Shown: positions 26,134 to 35,258, counted from the stretch's first letter. The stretch is DNA of 64,000 bases from JAVKMO01 sp031539345 (GCA_031539345.1 JAVKMO010000027.1:62001-126000), one strand, 5' to 3'. The notes: a model not told the origin generated them from the letters alone. A program made the numbers and translations.

Positions 26134-26368
26134 GGTTCAAATTTTAAAATAGGGTGCGAATGTATGAGTTTTATATTGATAAGAAAAAATATTTTTTTTA
26201 AGTAAAAAATCTCTGTTTTATTCACTTTATTGATACCAAAAAACAGAACATCAAAATGCGAATATTTTCACTTTAATACAAAAATAAAAAACAATGCGGA
26301 CGGTATTTTTAGTTTATTTGTTTTTTGTGTAGCACCCCATCGAGTGTGTCATTGTATTTTTAATTGAA

Positions 26369-26767
26369 GTGATGAAAAACCTCTTTTTTTTCTTTTTGAT
26401 TTCTATCTTTCCCCCCCCAATCTCTGCAAGAACAGTAGTGCATGTGGCGATAAAAACAAATCACAAAAATGCGATACAACAAACTGTAACGCAACAAGTT
26501 ACTGTTTTTCCCAATCCTGTTCAATCGCCGTATCAGCTCAATATTCTTTTACAGCAAGTAGAATTGGGAACGTATAATTTTAAATTATGCACACGTGCTG
26601 GTAATATTATTTGGATAAAAGAAGAATTGGTATTGAATGCATACAATGCTTTTCATTATGACTTACATTATATTTTGAGCGGATTTTATAGTGCAGAACT
26701 TTTGTTTTTAACAATAGAATTAAAATCAAAAAATCAAGTTGCTACGATTCCTATTCTTGTTTTGTAA
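26369..26767 (+). CDS. Short secreted protein resembling a free-standing T9SS type A sorting tail
   Basis: A 132-residue protein: a signal peptide-like start (hydrophobic about 4-18), then VTVFPNPVQSPYQLNILLQQ, then LGTYNFKLCTRAGNIIWIKE and LHYILSGFYSAELLF. This is the order of the Por secretion tail (V-x-PNP start, L/V-rich strands, then a G-x-Y/F strand), which normally sits at the end of large secreted proteins. Here it makes up almost the whole mature protein. The signal peptide region contains an unbroken run of eight C (26411-26418). Function unknown; it precedes three glycosyltransferase-like genes on the same strand. Confidence 0.6.
   Translation: MMKNLFFFFLISIFPPPISARTVVHVAIKTNHKNAIQQTVTQQVTVFPNPVQSPYQLNILLQQVELGTYNFKLCTRAGNIIWIKEELVLNAYNAFHYDLHYILSGFYSAELLFLTIELKSKNQVATIPILVL
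26411..26418 (+). repeat. C8 homopolymer tract in a signal peptide
   Basis: Eight consecutive C encode Pro15-Pro16-Pro17 of the sorting-tail-like protein. G/C runs of this length are rare in such AT-rich DNA and are prone to slippage. Confidence 0.9.
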
Positions 26768-26835
26768 AGACTGTAAGAGTAGCTTGATATAGAGAAAATT
26801 TGAAAATGATTTTTGTTTGGTTTAATTTTTTTTTG

Positions 26836-27825
26836 ATGAAACGAATGCCTAATGTGTTATTTATTTCCCCAGATGCGTCTAATATTTATCAAGTCATATT
26901 AGAAGGGTTTTGCACTTATGCTCCTCAAGTTGAAACTGAACTGATGTTGCTAACGACACCGCAATATGAGTATAAAAATAAAGTTGAAAAAGTATATAAC
27001 TTTTTTTCTAAACTTTTTTTTAATAGGAATCTAAAGAAAATCGCTCACGATAAAATCATCGCAAAAAGGATTCAAAATCTTCAAGATAAATATGTCCTCA
27101 TTTTTATCATTCGTCCAGATTTACTTAGCAATGACGTGTTGTTATTATTGAAATCAAAAACTTCTAATTTCATTGCATATTATTGGGATTCAATGTCTTT
27201 CTTTCCAAGAAAAAAAAGCATCCTCGCTTTTTTTGATAAAGTGTATTCGTTTGATGTTGATGATTGCAAAAATTATGGACTGACGTTTCTCAGCAATTTT
27301 TATTACTATGAACCATCTCCGCCTATTGAAACTTATAAAATGGTTTTTTGTATTTCTCATTTAGAAAAAAGGCGATTTTTATTATTCAATAAAATGGGTC
27401 AATTTTTAGAAGATAGTCATATTGCTTTTCGATTTTTAACAAAGCAGTCAAAAAATAAATTAAAAAGTAAGTATGTGGAATATCTGAAAGACGTGATTCC
27501 TTATGCAGAGATGTTGCAGTTATTGAATCAGTACGACATCATTTTGGATATTGCTAAGCCTCAACAAAATGGACTTTCTTTTAGGATTTTTGAAAGCATG
27601 GGCATGAATAAAAAAGTTATTACGAATAACTGTGCAGTAATGAATTACGATTTTTATTCTCCCAATAATATTTGTGTTGTTGATTTTGATCGATTAACGA
27701 TACCAAAATCATTTTTTGAAACTCCATTTGAACCTATTGACCAAACAATCAAAAATAAATATCACTTAAGAGTTTTTATACAGACTGTTCTGAATAATAT
27801 TTTACCCCACTCACTCACTTTATAG
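26836..27825 (+). CDS. Glycosyltransferase-like protein (RfaS-like)
   Basis: About 330 residues from the chosen ATG (MKRMPNVLFIS); earlier TTG and ATG codons at 26800 and 26806 are in frame but add a non-conserved hydrophobic tail. The sequence resembles proteins named lipopolysaccharide core biosynthesis RfaS: NFIAYYWDSMSFFP, then KVYSFDVDDCKNYGLTFLSNFYY and a late IFESMGMNKKVITNN segment like the donor-binding region of GT-B enzymes. It would act in the cytoplasm on LPS or surface glycan. The next gene starts 3 bases after its stop, so the three glycosyltransferase-like genes form an operon. Confidence 0.65.
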   Translation: MKRMPNVLFISPDASNIYQVILEGFCTYAPQVETELMLLTTPQYEYKNKVEKVYNFFSKLFFNRNLKKIAHDKIIAKRIQNLQDKYVLIFIIRPDLLSNDVLLLLKSKTSNFIAYYWDSMSFFPRKKSILAFFDKVYSFDVDDCKNYGLTFLSNFYYYEPSPPIETYKMVFCISHLEKRRFLLFNKMGQFLEDSHIAFRFLTKQSKNKLKSKYVEYLKDVIPYAEMLQLLNQYDIILDIAKPQQNGLSFRIFESMGMNKKVITNNCAVMNYDFYSPNNICVVDFDRLTIPKSFFETPFEPIDQTIKNKYHLRVFIQTVLNNILPHSLTL

Positions 27826-27827
27826 CA

Positions 27828-28694
27828 ATGAATATTCTTTATATTGTTTTTGGTCATCGTCTTGAAAATCATGTTCAAGCATATTTTTCTATTTGTTCTT
27901 TTTTGAGTCAAACAGATCAATCAGATAGAATTTATATGATGACCGATGCACCAGAATTTTATCAAAAACTGAATACTGTAATTCATGTTTTGCCGATTAC
28001 GCAAGAGCAACTTTCTGATTGGCAAGGCGAGCATCAATTTTTTTGGCGTATAAAAATTAAGGCAATTGAATTTATCTGTGCACTTCATCCCAATGAACAA
28101 GTTGTGTATTTGGATACAGATACTTTTTTATTTAGTGATATTAAACAACTAAGAGAAGATTTGGGCAATCCTGTTATGCACGTGCAAGAAGGACATTTAT
28201 GTCGTTTAAAAAGCAAGACAGAAAAATTGATGTGGACGCAAACAGGGAATCAATCTTTTGGCGGTGTAATCATTAACCATGCAATGTGGAATGCTGGTGT
28301 TGTGGGAATTCCAGCAAATTCTGGAATGAAAATTATTCAACTCGCATTAAATATTTGTGATGATATGTTGGCGAAAAATGTTGTTCGTAGGTTGATAGAA
28401 CAATTTGCCTTGTCTGTTGCTTTATCTGAAAATGGAAAACTATTACCCGCCAATAGCTACCTCGCACATTATTGGTCAAATAAAGAAGATTGGAATGCCG
28501 AAATTCAGCGGTTCATTGCCACTTCTTTTTTTAAACAACATTCATTAACAGATGATATTGCCGCAATCAAAAAATTTGATTTTGGGAAAATTGCAATTTC
28601 TAAGCGTATTCCGAATACACAAAAGCGACTTAAAAAATTAATCGAAAATATATTTCCTTCTGAAAATAAAGAGTTTGTTCCACTCCAGTTTTAA
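27828..28694 (+). CDS. Nucleotide-diphospho-sugar transferase-like protein
   Basis: A 288-residue soluble protein of GT-A type. The DxD metal-binding motif is visible as VVYLDTDTFLF (about 93-103), after a conserved RIKIKAIEF segment (about 71-79), and NHAMWNAGVVGIPA (about 152-165) matches the acceptor-side region of such enzymes. The donor and acceptor are unknown. It is the second gene of a three-gene run, and cell-surface glycan synthesis is inferred from the company. Confidence 0.7.
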   Translation: MNILYIVFGHRLENHVQAYFSICSFLSQTDQSDRIYMMTDAPEFYQKLNTVIHVLPITQEQLSDWQGEHQFFWRIKIKAIEFICALHPNEQVVYLDTDTFLFSDIKQLREDLGNPVMHVQEGHLCRLKSKTEKLMWTQTGNQSFGGVIINHAMWNAGVVGIPANSGMKIIQLALNICDDMLAKNVVRRLIEQFALSVALSENGKLLPANSYLAHYWSNKEDWNAEIQRFIATSFFKQHSLTDDIAAIKKFDFGKIAISKRIPNTQKRLKKLIENIFPSENKEFVPLQF

Positions 28695-28724
28695 TACTTA
28701 TTTACTACTATTTGTGCCTTAAAA

Positions 28725-29603
28725 ATGAAAATATCAGGATTTACTTTTGTACGAAATGCTATAAAATATGATTATCCGATTGTAGAAGCGATTAATTCGA
28801 TTCTTCCTATTTGTGATGAAATGATTGTTGCCGTTGGTCATTCAGAAGATATGACTTTACAGTTAATACAAAATATAGGTTCTCCTAAAATTAAAATTAT
28901 TGAAACGATTTGGGATGACACACTGCGTGAAGGAGGAAAAGTTTTGGCTGTTGAAACCGATAAAGCCTTAGCGGCAGTATCGCCTGATTCGGACTGGTGT
29001 TTTTATATTCAAGGTGATGAGGTGATACATGAACAATTTTTGCCTACTCTTAAACAAGTAATGCAGTATTATTTAAATGACTCCAAGGTTGAAGGTTTAC
29101 TACTTCAATATTTGCATTTTTATGGTTCATATCGGTATGTTGCGGATTCTCAAAAATGGTATCGTCAAGAAATTAGAGTAATCCGAAATCAAAAAAATAT
29201 TCGTTCTTATCGCGATGCACAAGGCTTTAGAACAATCCATAATCAAAAACTTTGCGTTAAAAAAGTGGATGCGTATGTGTATCATTATGGTTGGGTAAAA
29301 CCTGTAGAAATTCAAAAAGAGAAAATGAAAAGTTCTATAAAGTTTTGGAAGAATGATGCCATTGCAGAACAAATCAAAAAAGAATATGATGAACATTTTG
29401 ACTACTCAGGTATAGATTCTTTAGCTTCATTTACAGGCACTCATCCTGCTGTTATGCACGAACGAATTGAACGAGTAAGTTGGCAATTTGATTTTGATAT
29501 TCGTAGAAAAAAACTATCCTTAAAAAATAGAATTCGATTTTTTATAGAACATTTAACAGGGGTTAGAATTGGAGAATATCGAAATTTTAAGTTACTCAAA
29601 TAA
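28725..29603 (+). CDS. Glycosyltransferase family 2-like protein
   Basis: A 292-residue protein beginning MKISGFTFVRNAIKYDYPIV, a start common to a group of GT2-like proteins of Bacteroidota. CDEMIVAVGHSEDMT (about 30-44) fits the nucleotide-binding strand, and WCFYIQGDEVIHE (about 89-101) carries a GDE in place of the usual DxD. There are no membrane segments. It is the last of the three-gene glycosyltransferase run and converges with the nucleotidyltransferase gene (10-base gap). Confidence 0.72.
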   Translation: MKISGFTFVRNAIKYDYPIVEAINSILPICDEMIVAVGHSEDMTLQLIQNIGSPKIKIIETIWDDTLREGGKVLAVETDKALAAVSPDSDWCFYIQGDEVIHEQFLPTLKQVMQYYLNDSKVEGLLLQYLHFYGSYRYVADSQKWYRQEIRVIRNQKNIRSYRDAQGFRTIHNQKLCVKKVDAYVYHYGWVKPVEIQKEKMKSSIKFWKNDAIAEQIKKEYDEHFDYSGIDSLASFTGTHPAVMHERIERVSWQFDFDIRRKKLSLKNRIRFFIEHLTGVRIGEYRNFKLLK

Positions 29604-29613
29604 CGCCCATCAA

Positions 29614-30609
29614 CTATAAATCAACTTTTGTATCATCACCAATATTGAGTGATTTTGGCAAGCTTTGCACTTCGGTATCGCTACCAATTAAAGAGTTTTG
29701 AAGTATGCAATGATGAAGGCTTGAATAAGATCCAATAATTGAATTGTGAATTACGGTATTCGTTATTTTGGCGTACTCACCAATGGTTACATTAGGTCCT
29801 ATAATTGAATTTTCAATTTTACAAGATGGCGGAATGCTCACTGGCGGAATAATGACAGATCGTATAATTGATGACGACTTGGTAATTGTTTTTTGTTTAA
29901 ATTTTTTCAATAAAATGGCGTTTGTATTGAGGATGTTTTCTGCTTTTCCACAATCAAACCAACTTTCAACTTTCATGGCGTGCATACTGATGTGTTTTTG
30001 AATCATACATTCTAAACAATCGGTTAAAGACAAGGGTTTTTCATCGTTTGTATGTGCTTTTAAAAGTTGAGTAATACACTCAAATAATAGTTTTGTTTCT
30101 TTGATTTTATAAATGCCAACTAAGGCAAGATTAGATGTTGGTATTTGTGGTTTTTCGACCACTTTGTTGATTAACAAAGTGTCTTCTTCAATAACAGCAA
30201 CACCAAATTGTCGAGGGTCATCAACTTTATGAACACAGAGTACAGATGTTTTTGATTTGATTAATTTTTTGACATCAAACTCACAAATTGTATCACCAAA
30301 AACGATAATTGCATCTTCGTTTTTCACCCAATCTTCAGTTAAAGAAATGGCGTGTGCGGTTCCTTTTCTTTCGTTTTGATAAATAAAAACGCCTTTAATA
30401 TTTGTGTGGTTTTCTTTTACATACTCTTCAATTTTTTCTCCCAAATGTCCAACAATAAAAATAAATTCTTTGACCCCTTTGTCCCTAAATTGTTCTATAA
30501 TAATGGACAAAATTGTTTTTCCTGCTAAAGGAATTAAGGCTTTAGGTTGTGTGTTTGTATGTGGTCTTAATTTAAATCCAATGCCTGCAACAGGAATGAT
30601 AACTTTCAT
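29614..30609 (-). CDS. Sugar-phosphate nucleotidyltransferase with C-terminal hexapeptide repeats
   Basis: A 331-residue enzyme of the RmlA/GlmU-like group that makes NDP-sugars from sugar-1-phosphate and NTP. The N-terminal signature is MKVIIPVAGIGFKLRPHT with KALIPLAGK (about 23-31); the metal-binding region appears as DAIIVFGDTICEFD (about 94-107). Residues about 250-325 form a short left-handed beta-helix (IIGPNVTIGEYAKI, IIGSYSSLHH, LIGSDTEVQ). The substrate, glucose-1-phosphate or another, is not clear. It lies opposite the glycosyltransferase run, which could use its product. Confidence 0.85.
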   Translation of the reverse strand: MKVIIPVAGIGFKLRPHTNTQPKALIPLAGKTILSIIIEQFRDKGVKEFIFIVGHLGEKIEEYVKENHTNIKGVFIYQNERKGTAHAISLTEDWVKNEDAIIVFGDTICEFDVKKLIKSKTSVLCVHKVDDPRQFGVAVIEEDTLLINKVVEKPQIPTSNLALVGIYKIKETKLLFECITQLLKAHTNDEKPLSLTDCLECMIQKHISMHAMKVESWFDCGKAENILNTNAILLKKFKQKTITKSSSIIRSVIIPPVSIPPSCKIENSIIGPNVTIGEYAKITNTVIHNSIIGSYSSLHHCILQNSLIGSDTEVQSLPKSLNIGDDTKVDL

Positions 30610-30664
30610 GCAATCGTTTTAATTTCTATTTTGAATGTCTCTAACAAAGTAAAAAAGAACTCTA

Positions 30665-32410
30665 CTAATTCAAAATTTTTAAGGGTGATATTTTGCTCTC
30701 ATTCTGATTGTTTTGAAAAGATTTTTGAGACTCGTTGATTTTATCTTTTTGTTCTTGGGTTATTTTACTTTTTTTTTCTGGCAGAATAGACGTTGCCGAT
30801 GTGCTTACTGGAATAATGCCAGAAGATAAGCCTGTCGCTCTTTCGGACCAATATTTTTTTAATTTAGAATGACTTTTTAAGAAACCTAAACGTATGCCAG
30901 CATAAACATTCATGCCATAACTATTGCCAAAAAAACTGTGCATATCATCAGAGCCGATAAAAAATCCGCCAACGCGAATGCCAAGTCCGTATTTAAATTG
31001 TAAGCCATTGGGTACCAAACTTATTGGAACAGATACTTCTAAAAACGATCCTTGAAACCGAGGTGCAATGACTAAGCGAGAATGTATTGGCGTGCTATAC
31101 GTTCCAAAAATGCCTGAGATATTTAAGGCCAATAAACCAGAAACGTAGAATTTTTCTCCGATATAATAATCTGCATAAATGTTCATCAGTGTAGGCAAAC
31201 TAATACCAATATTTTGGTTTGACGTAGTGTCTGTATTAAGTCCATAAGGTTTTACTGTTTTAGAAATGGTCTCGTTTCTAGTTTTATTTGTCTCTTTATT
31301 GACCTCTTGTTTGTTAAGGGAGTCTTTAGATAGACTGTAGTTTAAGGCACTGAAGTCTATTTTTTGACTAACGGATTGATAAGAGACTTTGCCTAAATCA
31401 ACAATCGAGAAACCGATTTTTAATTTGTACGGATTGGCGTATCGGTCATAGCTTATTTTGCCTGTATCTACTGGTCGAACATAATTTGGATTCCATTCAT
31501 ACATTATTCCCATATCAATGCCAAATCCAGAATTTGTCCGCAATGATTCAAGGAGAGGGTTTTTGTCAGAATTGATGGTATTGACTGGTGAACCGAAATA
31601 AGACTCGACCGATCCCGCACCCTTTATGTTTACTTTGTCACTTGATCCCGAAAAATTAAATCCTAGATTATTTGATTTTATGCCACCAGAAAATAGACCA
31701 AGAAGATATTTATAAGCGAACCCAACTTTCACGGTATGTTCTTTGTTTTCCATGACATTTCTTCCGTACGTCAATCCTAATTGAGCAAAGTGATTTGTAA
31801 TTAAAGACACTTGATTTAAATTGATGCTCGTTTTGAAATCATTATTTAAAGTTGGAGTGATTGTTCCATTCGAGTTATTGAGTGTAATGTCTAAACCACT
31901 AGACAACAAATTGTTGATGTCTTGTTGTGCTTGATACGCACTTGTGTTAAAATTAAAGTCATTGATTTGGGTAAATGACCTGGACGAGGTTGTGAACGCA
32001 AAGCCTTGATGTCGCCCTATACTAAACATAAAATTAAAAATTGGTATACTCGCACTTGCGTTCAAGTGTCCATAATATGTTTTATTCACAGCACCCAAAG
32101 AGGCTAAGGTTTGTGCCGAAGAAGACCCCGTATATTCTGTTTTGAATTTATTTTCAAAACCATTTGGGTCTCTGATTAAACCGGGAATACTTGTTTGAAT
32201 AAAATTGTTATTGATTGTGATGCTTGACGAACCCCAATCCATCAAAAAACTAAACGGCGACCCGACAACATTTGCGGGGTTTATTTCTAAAGCGTTTAGT
32301 CCGCCGTAGCTCCCTAAAGATGTTCCGTAGTAGGATTGAGAAAAACTGGTCTTATTCATCAATAGAATAACAATAAACAAACAAAAATGGGTGAGCAATC
32401 GCTGTTTCAT
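30665..32410 (-). CDS. DUF5723 family outer-membrane protein
   Basis: A 581-residue exported protein with a signal peptide (1-25, ending SFSQS). The start of the mature part, GGLNALEINPANVVGSPFSF, resembles the start of PorV/FadL-like barrels, and the body is rich in alternating beta strands through to KLGFSIVDLGKVSY and GLGIRVGGFFIGSDD. It is grouped with DUF5723 from memory of the pattern. The last about 45 residues are polar and low in complexity (KKSKITQEQKDKINE), so the barrel may not end at the C-terminus. It probably pairs with the lipoprotein-like gene just upstream (36-base gap). Confidence 0.7.
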   Translation of the reverse strand: MKQRLLTHFCLFIVILLMNKTSFSQSYYGTSLGSYGGLNALEINPANVVGSPFSFLMDWGSSSITINNNFIQTSIPGLIRDPNGFENKFKTEYTGSSSAQTLASLGAVNKTYYGHLNASASIPIFNFMFSIGRHQGFAFTTSSRSFTQINDFNFNTSAYQAQQDINNLLSSGLDITLNNSNGTITPTLNNDFKTSINLNQVSLITNHFAQLGLTYGRNVMENKEHTVKVGFAYKYLLGLFSGGIKSNNLGFNFSGSSDKVNIKGAGSVESYFGSPVNTINSDKNPLLESLRTNSGFGIDMGIMYEWNPNYVRPVDTGKISYDRYANPYKLKIGFSIVDLGKVSYQSVSQKIDFSALNYSLSKDSLNKQEVNKETNKTRNETISKTVKPYGLNTDTTSNQNIGISLPTLMNIYADYYIGEKFYVSGLLALNISGIFGTYSTPIHSRLVIAPRFQGSFLEVSVPISLVPNGLQFKYGLGIRVGGFFIGSDDMHSFFGNSYGMNVYAGIRLGFLKSHSKLKKYWSERATGLSSGIIPVSTSATSILPEKKSKITQEQKDKINESQKSFQNNQNESKISPLKILN

Positions 32411-32446
32411 AATTTTAAATAAATTTTGTGTGTAAAAAACGGAAGG

Positions 32447-33070
32447 CTAAGAGTCTATTTTAAAAGGAATTTCAGCAACAATTTTAATGCGTAAATATAA
32501 ACGCACCCTAAACGAATTTTGAGGAATACTATTTGCCTCGCCGTTAATATTGATTTTTAATGCTTGGCCACTTAACAGTTCGTCTTTGATGTTGTCTCCT
32601 TTTTGAAATAATATACTTTGCGTTATTTTCGGTGGCGTTTCGTTGCTCGTATAAGACGCTAATTGTTTTGCCCCCAATTTTATCTTTAAATTGTTGAAAT
32701 AATGAAAATCTGCACCAGCAATAGCCATATCCGAAGGGTTTATAGACATTTTTAATGTATCTATTTCCATCGTCTTAACTGCATTCTCTATATCAGTCGT
32801 AGGAAGTCCTATTTTTTTTAATTCAGCTTTTAAATCAAAGCCAGGTAAGGTTTGTTCTGGCACAACAAAAGCTTTTGTACCACCTGTTTGAGCAATGTAC
32901 ATATTGTTCAAACCTGTTCCGTTTCCAGCACCTTGTACCGTAAATTCAATGTTTTGGTCAATGTATTGTATCTTTAAAAAGGTACTGTCTTTAATATAAC
33001 AAGCAGTTTGCAATACAAAGAGAAATAGACCTATTGTATGTTGAGTAAGACGTTTTGTAGAAAACCCCAT
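32447..33070 (-). CDS. Putative lipoprotein upstream of the DUF5723 gene
   Basis: About 207 residues from ATG 33070 (MGFSTKRLTQ); a longer in-frame opening to 33196 reaches into the upstream region of gap and is not protein-like. The start has a hydrophobic segment and LQTAC as lipobox near Cys22. The mature part is beta-rich with the stretch FVVPEQTLPGFDLKAELKKI. I do not recognise a family. It precedes the DUF5723 gene by 36 bases on the same strand, suggesting a shared outer-envelope role. Confidence 0.65.
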   Translation of the reverse strand: MGFSTKRLTQHTIGLFLFVLQTACYIKDSTFLKIQYIDQNIEFTVQGAGNGTGLNNMYIAQTGGTKAFVVPEQTLPGFDLKAELKKIGLPTTDIENAVKTMEIDTLKMSINPSDMAIAGADFHYFNNLKIKLGAKQLASYTSNETPPKITQSILFQKGDNIKDELLSGQALKININGEANSIPQNSFRVRLYLRIKIVAEIPFKIDS

Positions 33071-33225
33071 AAATAGTTTGTTTAAGTACTTAAAATGAAT
33101 AAAATAAAAGACGGATTGCCAAAATAGAAATGTTTGTTGAAAAATGTTCAGTTTCTGTTGTTCCTTTTTCATCAACTTTAATACATTCGGCGACATTGTT
33201 TTTTCTTATCTTAAATTTTTTATCC

Positions 33226-34239
33226 ATGAACACAATTAAAGTTGCCATCAATGGCTTTGGAAGAATCGGTCGTTTGGCATTTCGTAACATGTTTGGCGCG
33301 CCAGAATTTGAAATTGTTGCCATCAATGACCTTACTAACCCAAGCGTTTTAGCACATTTATTAAAATATGATTCTGCCCAAGGGCGTTTTGACAAAGATG
33401 TTACAAACACAGCAAATTCAATTATTGTGTCTGGCAAAGAAGTTAAAATTTATGCCGAAAAAGACCCAAGTAAATTGCCTTGGAAAGCCTTAAACGTGGA
33501 CGTTGTAATTGAAAGTACAGGATTTTTTACTGATAAAGAAAAAGCTGAATTGCACATTCAAGCTGGGGCAAAAAAAGTAGTTATTTCTGCACCTGCTACA
33601 GGCGAAATGAAAACAGTTGTGTTTAATGTAAACCACCAAATTTTGGACGGTAGCGAAACCGTTATTTCAGGAGCGTCTTGCACGACAAACTGTTTAGCAC
33701 CAATGGCACAAGTGTTAAACAATAGCTTTGGTATTAAAGCAGGTTTTATGACAACTATTCACGCTTATACAAATGACCAAAATACTTTAGATGCACCGCA
33801 CCCAAAAGGCGACTTGAGAAGAGGCAGAGCGGCGGCTGCAAATATTGTTCCGAATTCTACTGGTGCAGCAAAAGCAATTGGTTTAGTTCTTCCAGAATTA
33901 AAAGGAAAATTAGACGGCAGTGCTCAACGCGTACCAACAATTACAGGTTCGTTGACAGAACTCGTAACCACATTGGGTAAAACAGTAACTGTAGAAGAAG
34001 TCAATGCTGCGATGAAAGCAGGTTCAAATGAATCTTTTGGTTATACAACAGACGAAATTGTTTCTACTGATATTATCGGCATTTCTTACGGTTCGCTTTT
34101 TGATGCAACACAAACAAAAGTGATTCAAGTAGGGGACACTCAACTTGTTAAAACAGTGTCTTGGTATGATAATGAAATGTCTTACGTATCACAGCTTGTA
34201 AGAACATTAAAATATTTTTCTCAATTGATCAAAAAATAA
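33226..34239 (+). CDS. gap: Glyceraldehyde-3-phosphate dehydrogenase
   Basis: A 337-residue glycolytic enzyme. The start at ATG 33226 gives MNTIKVAINGFGRIGRLAFR, the Rossmann signature; the in-frame extension to 33130 is not conserved. The catalytic cysteine lies in SGASCTTNCLAPMAQVL (Cys near 152), followed by GFMTTIHAYTNDQ, with the catalytic histidine, and then the phosphate-site GRAAAANIVPNSTGAAKA. A transaldolase-family gene starts 6 bases after its stop, so the two are cotranscribed. Confidence 0.97.
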   Translation: MNTIKVAINGFGRIGRLAFRNMFGAPEFEIVAINDLTNPSVLAHLLKYDSAQGRFDKDVTNTANSIIVSGKEVKIYAEKDPSKLPWKALNVDVVIESTGFFTDKEKAELHIQAGAKKVVISAPATGEMKTVVFNVNHQILDGSETVISGASCTTNCLAPMAQVLNNSFGIKAGFMTTIHAYTNDQNTLDAPHPKGDLRRGRAAAANIVPNSTGAAKAIGLVLPELKGKLDGSAQRVPTITGSLTELVTTLGKTVTVEEVNAAMKAGSNESFGYTTDEIVSTDIIGISYGSLFDATQTKVIQVGDTQLVKTVSWYDNEMSYVSQLVRTLKYFSQLIKK

Positions 34240-34245
34240 TCTCTT

Positions 34246-34896
34246 ATGAAATTTTTTATTGACACTGCCAACCTTGTACAAATTGAAGAGGCAAATAGTC
34301 TTGGCATTTTAGACGGCGTAACAACCAATCCATCGTTGATGGCAAAAGAGGGCATTAAAGGAAAACAAGCCATTCTGAATCATTACAAAACGATTTGTGA
34401 AATTGTTGACGGCGATATTAGTGCCGAAGTCCTTTCTACAGATTTTGATGGCATGATTGCCGAAGGCAAAGAATTGGCGAGCATACACCCAAATATTGTG
34501 GTTAAAATACCTATGATAAAAGACGGCATCAAAGCCATTAAATGGTTTACAGAACATCATATTAGAACAAATTGTACGCTCGTTTTTTCTGCTGGACAGG
34601 CTATTCTTGCAGCTAAAGCTGGAGCAACTTATTTGTCTCCTTTTATTGGACGCATAGACGACAGTTCTTGGGACGGAATTGAACTGATACGACAAGTTGC
34701 CCATATTTATCAAATTCAAAATTTCAAAACAGAAATTCTTGCTGCGTCTATTCGCAATCCACTGCACATTGTAAAATGTGCCGAAGCGGGTGCAGATGTT
34801 TGCACTTGCCCTTTAGATTCAATTTTGGGTTTGCTGAAACATCCGCTTACAGATATTGGTTTAGCGAAGTTTTTAGAAGATGCAAAAAAAATGTAA
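34246..34896 (+). CDS. Transaldolase family protein (TalC/fructose-6-phosphate aldolase type)
   Basis: A 216-residue short transaldolase (TalC/FSA group). It begins MKFFIDTANLVQIEEANSLG, has the Schiff-base lysine in NIVVKIPMIKDG (about Lys86), NCTLVFSAGQAILAAKAGA (about 107-125) and SPFIGRIDD. FSA cleaves or forms fructose-6-phosphate from dihydroxyacetone and glyceraldehyde-3-phosphate, while TalC acts as a transaldolase in the pentose phosphate pathway; sequence inspection alone does not separate them. Cotranscription with gap fits triose phosphate metabolism. Confidence 0.93.
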   Translation: MKFFIDTANLVQIEEANSLGILDGVTTNPSLMAKEGIKGKQAILNHYKTICEIVDGDISAEVLSTDFDGMIAEGKELASIHPNIVVKIPMIKDGIKAIKWFTEHHIRTNCTLVFSAGQAILAAKAGATYLSPFIGRIDDSSWDGIELIRQVAHIYQIQNFKTEILAASIRNPLHIVKCAEAGADVCTCPLDSILGLLKHPLTDIGLAKFLEDAKKM

Positions 34897-34917
34897 GTGA
34901 TTTTTAGGTCTTAATCA

Positions 34918-34951
34918 ACAAAAGCGGTGAATTTTATTCGCCGCTTTTTTT
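34918..34951 (+). terminator. Terminator of the gap operon
   Basis: A 9-bp stem (GCGGTGAAT with ATTCGCCGC, one G-T type wobble, three-base loop) is flanked by A and followed by a run of seven T, 22 bases after the transaldolase gene stop. Confidence 0.9.
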
Positions 34952-34959
34952 ATGCTTGT

Positions 34960-35109
34960 TCAGATCTGTTTAAACGTCAAATCCAAAATATGTTCTTTGG
35001 GATACAGCAAAGGATTTAAAAAATCAATCAGCAAAGGCTTACTCATTTCTTCACCAAACAACTTTTTAAAACCAAAATCTGTAAACGGGTTAAGGTATTT
35101 TGCTTTCAT
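34960..35109 (-). pseudogene. Remnant of an Rpn-family PD-(D/E)XK nuclease/transposase gene
   Basis: The minus strand encodes 49 residues starting MKAKYLNPFTDFGFKKLFGE and continuing KPLLIDFLNPLL before a TGA. This is the well-known N-terminus of the Rpn / PD-(D/E)XK nuclease family transposase proteins, which are normally about 250-300 residues. The nuclease core (D-x-n-D-Q-x-K) is gone. Downstream it runs into the gap operon terminator. The remnant most likely reflects an old insertion followed by deletion. Confidence 0.75.
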
Positions 35110-35258
35110 AATACTGTTTGTATTTCAATTATTTGACTGTGCAAAATAATAAAACAATTTTGCTGTAACTCAAAGAAGCAAAGTCTTTTACTATTTAGCC
35201 AATCCTTAAAAACCCCTATAAGCCTTTCTAATAAATGGTTTAAAAAAGAACTGATCTA

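Noticed and set aside
32447..33196. Longer start for the lipoprotein gene upstream of DUF5723
   Set aside because: The extra 42 residues reach into the gap upstream region and would place the lipobox far from the N-terminus; ATG 33070 gives a normal lipoprotein signal.
34952..35149. Plus-strand open frame of 65 codons
   Set aside because: It is antisense to the Rpn-type remnant and begins inside the gap operon terminator.
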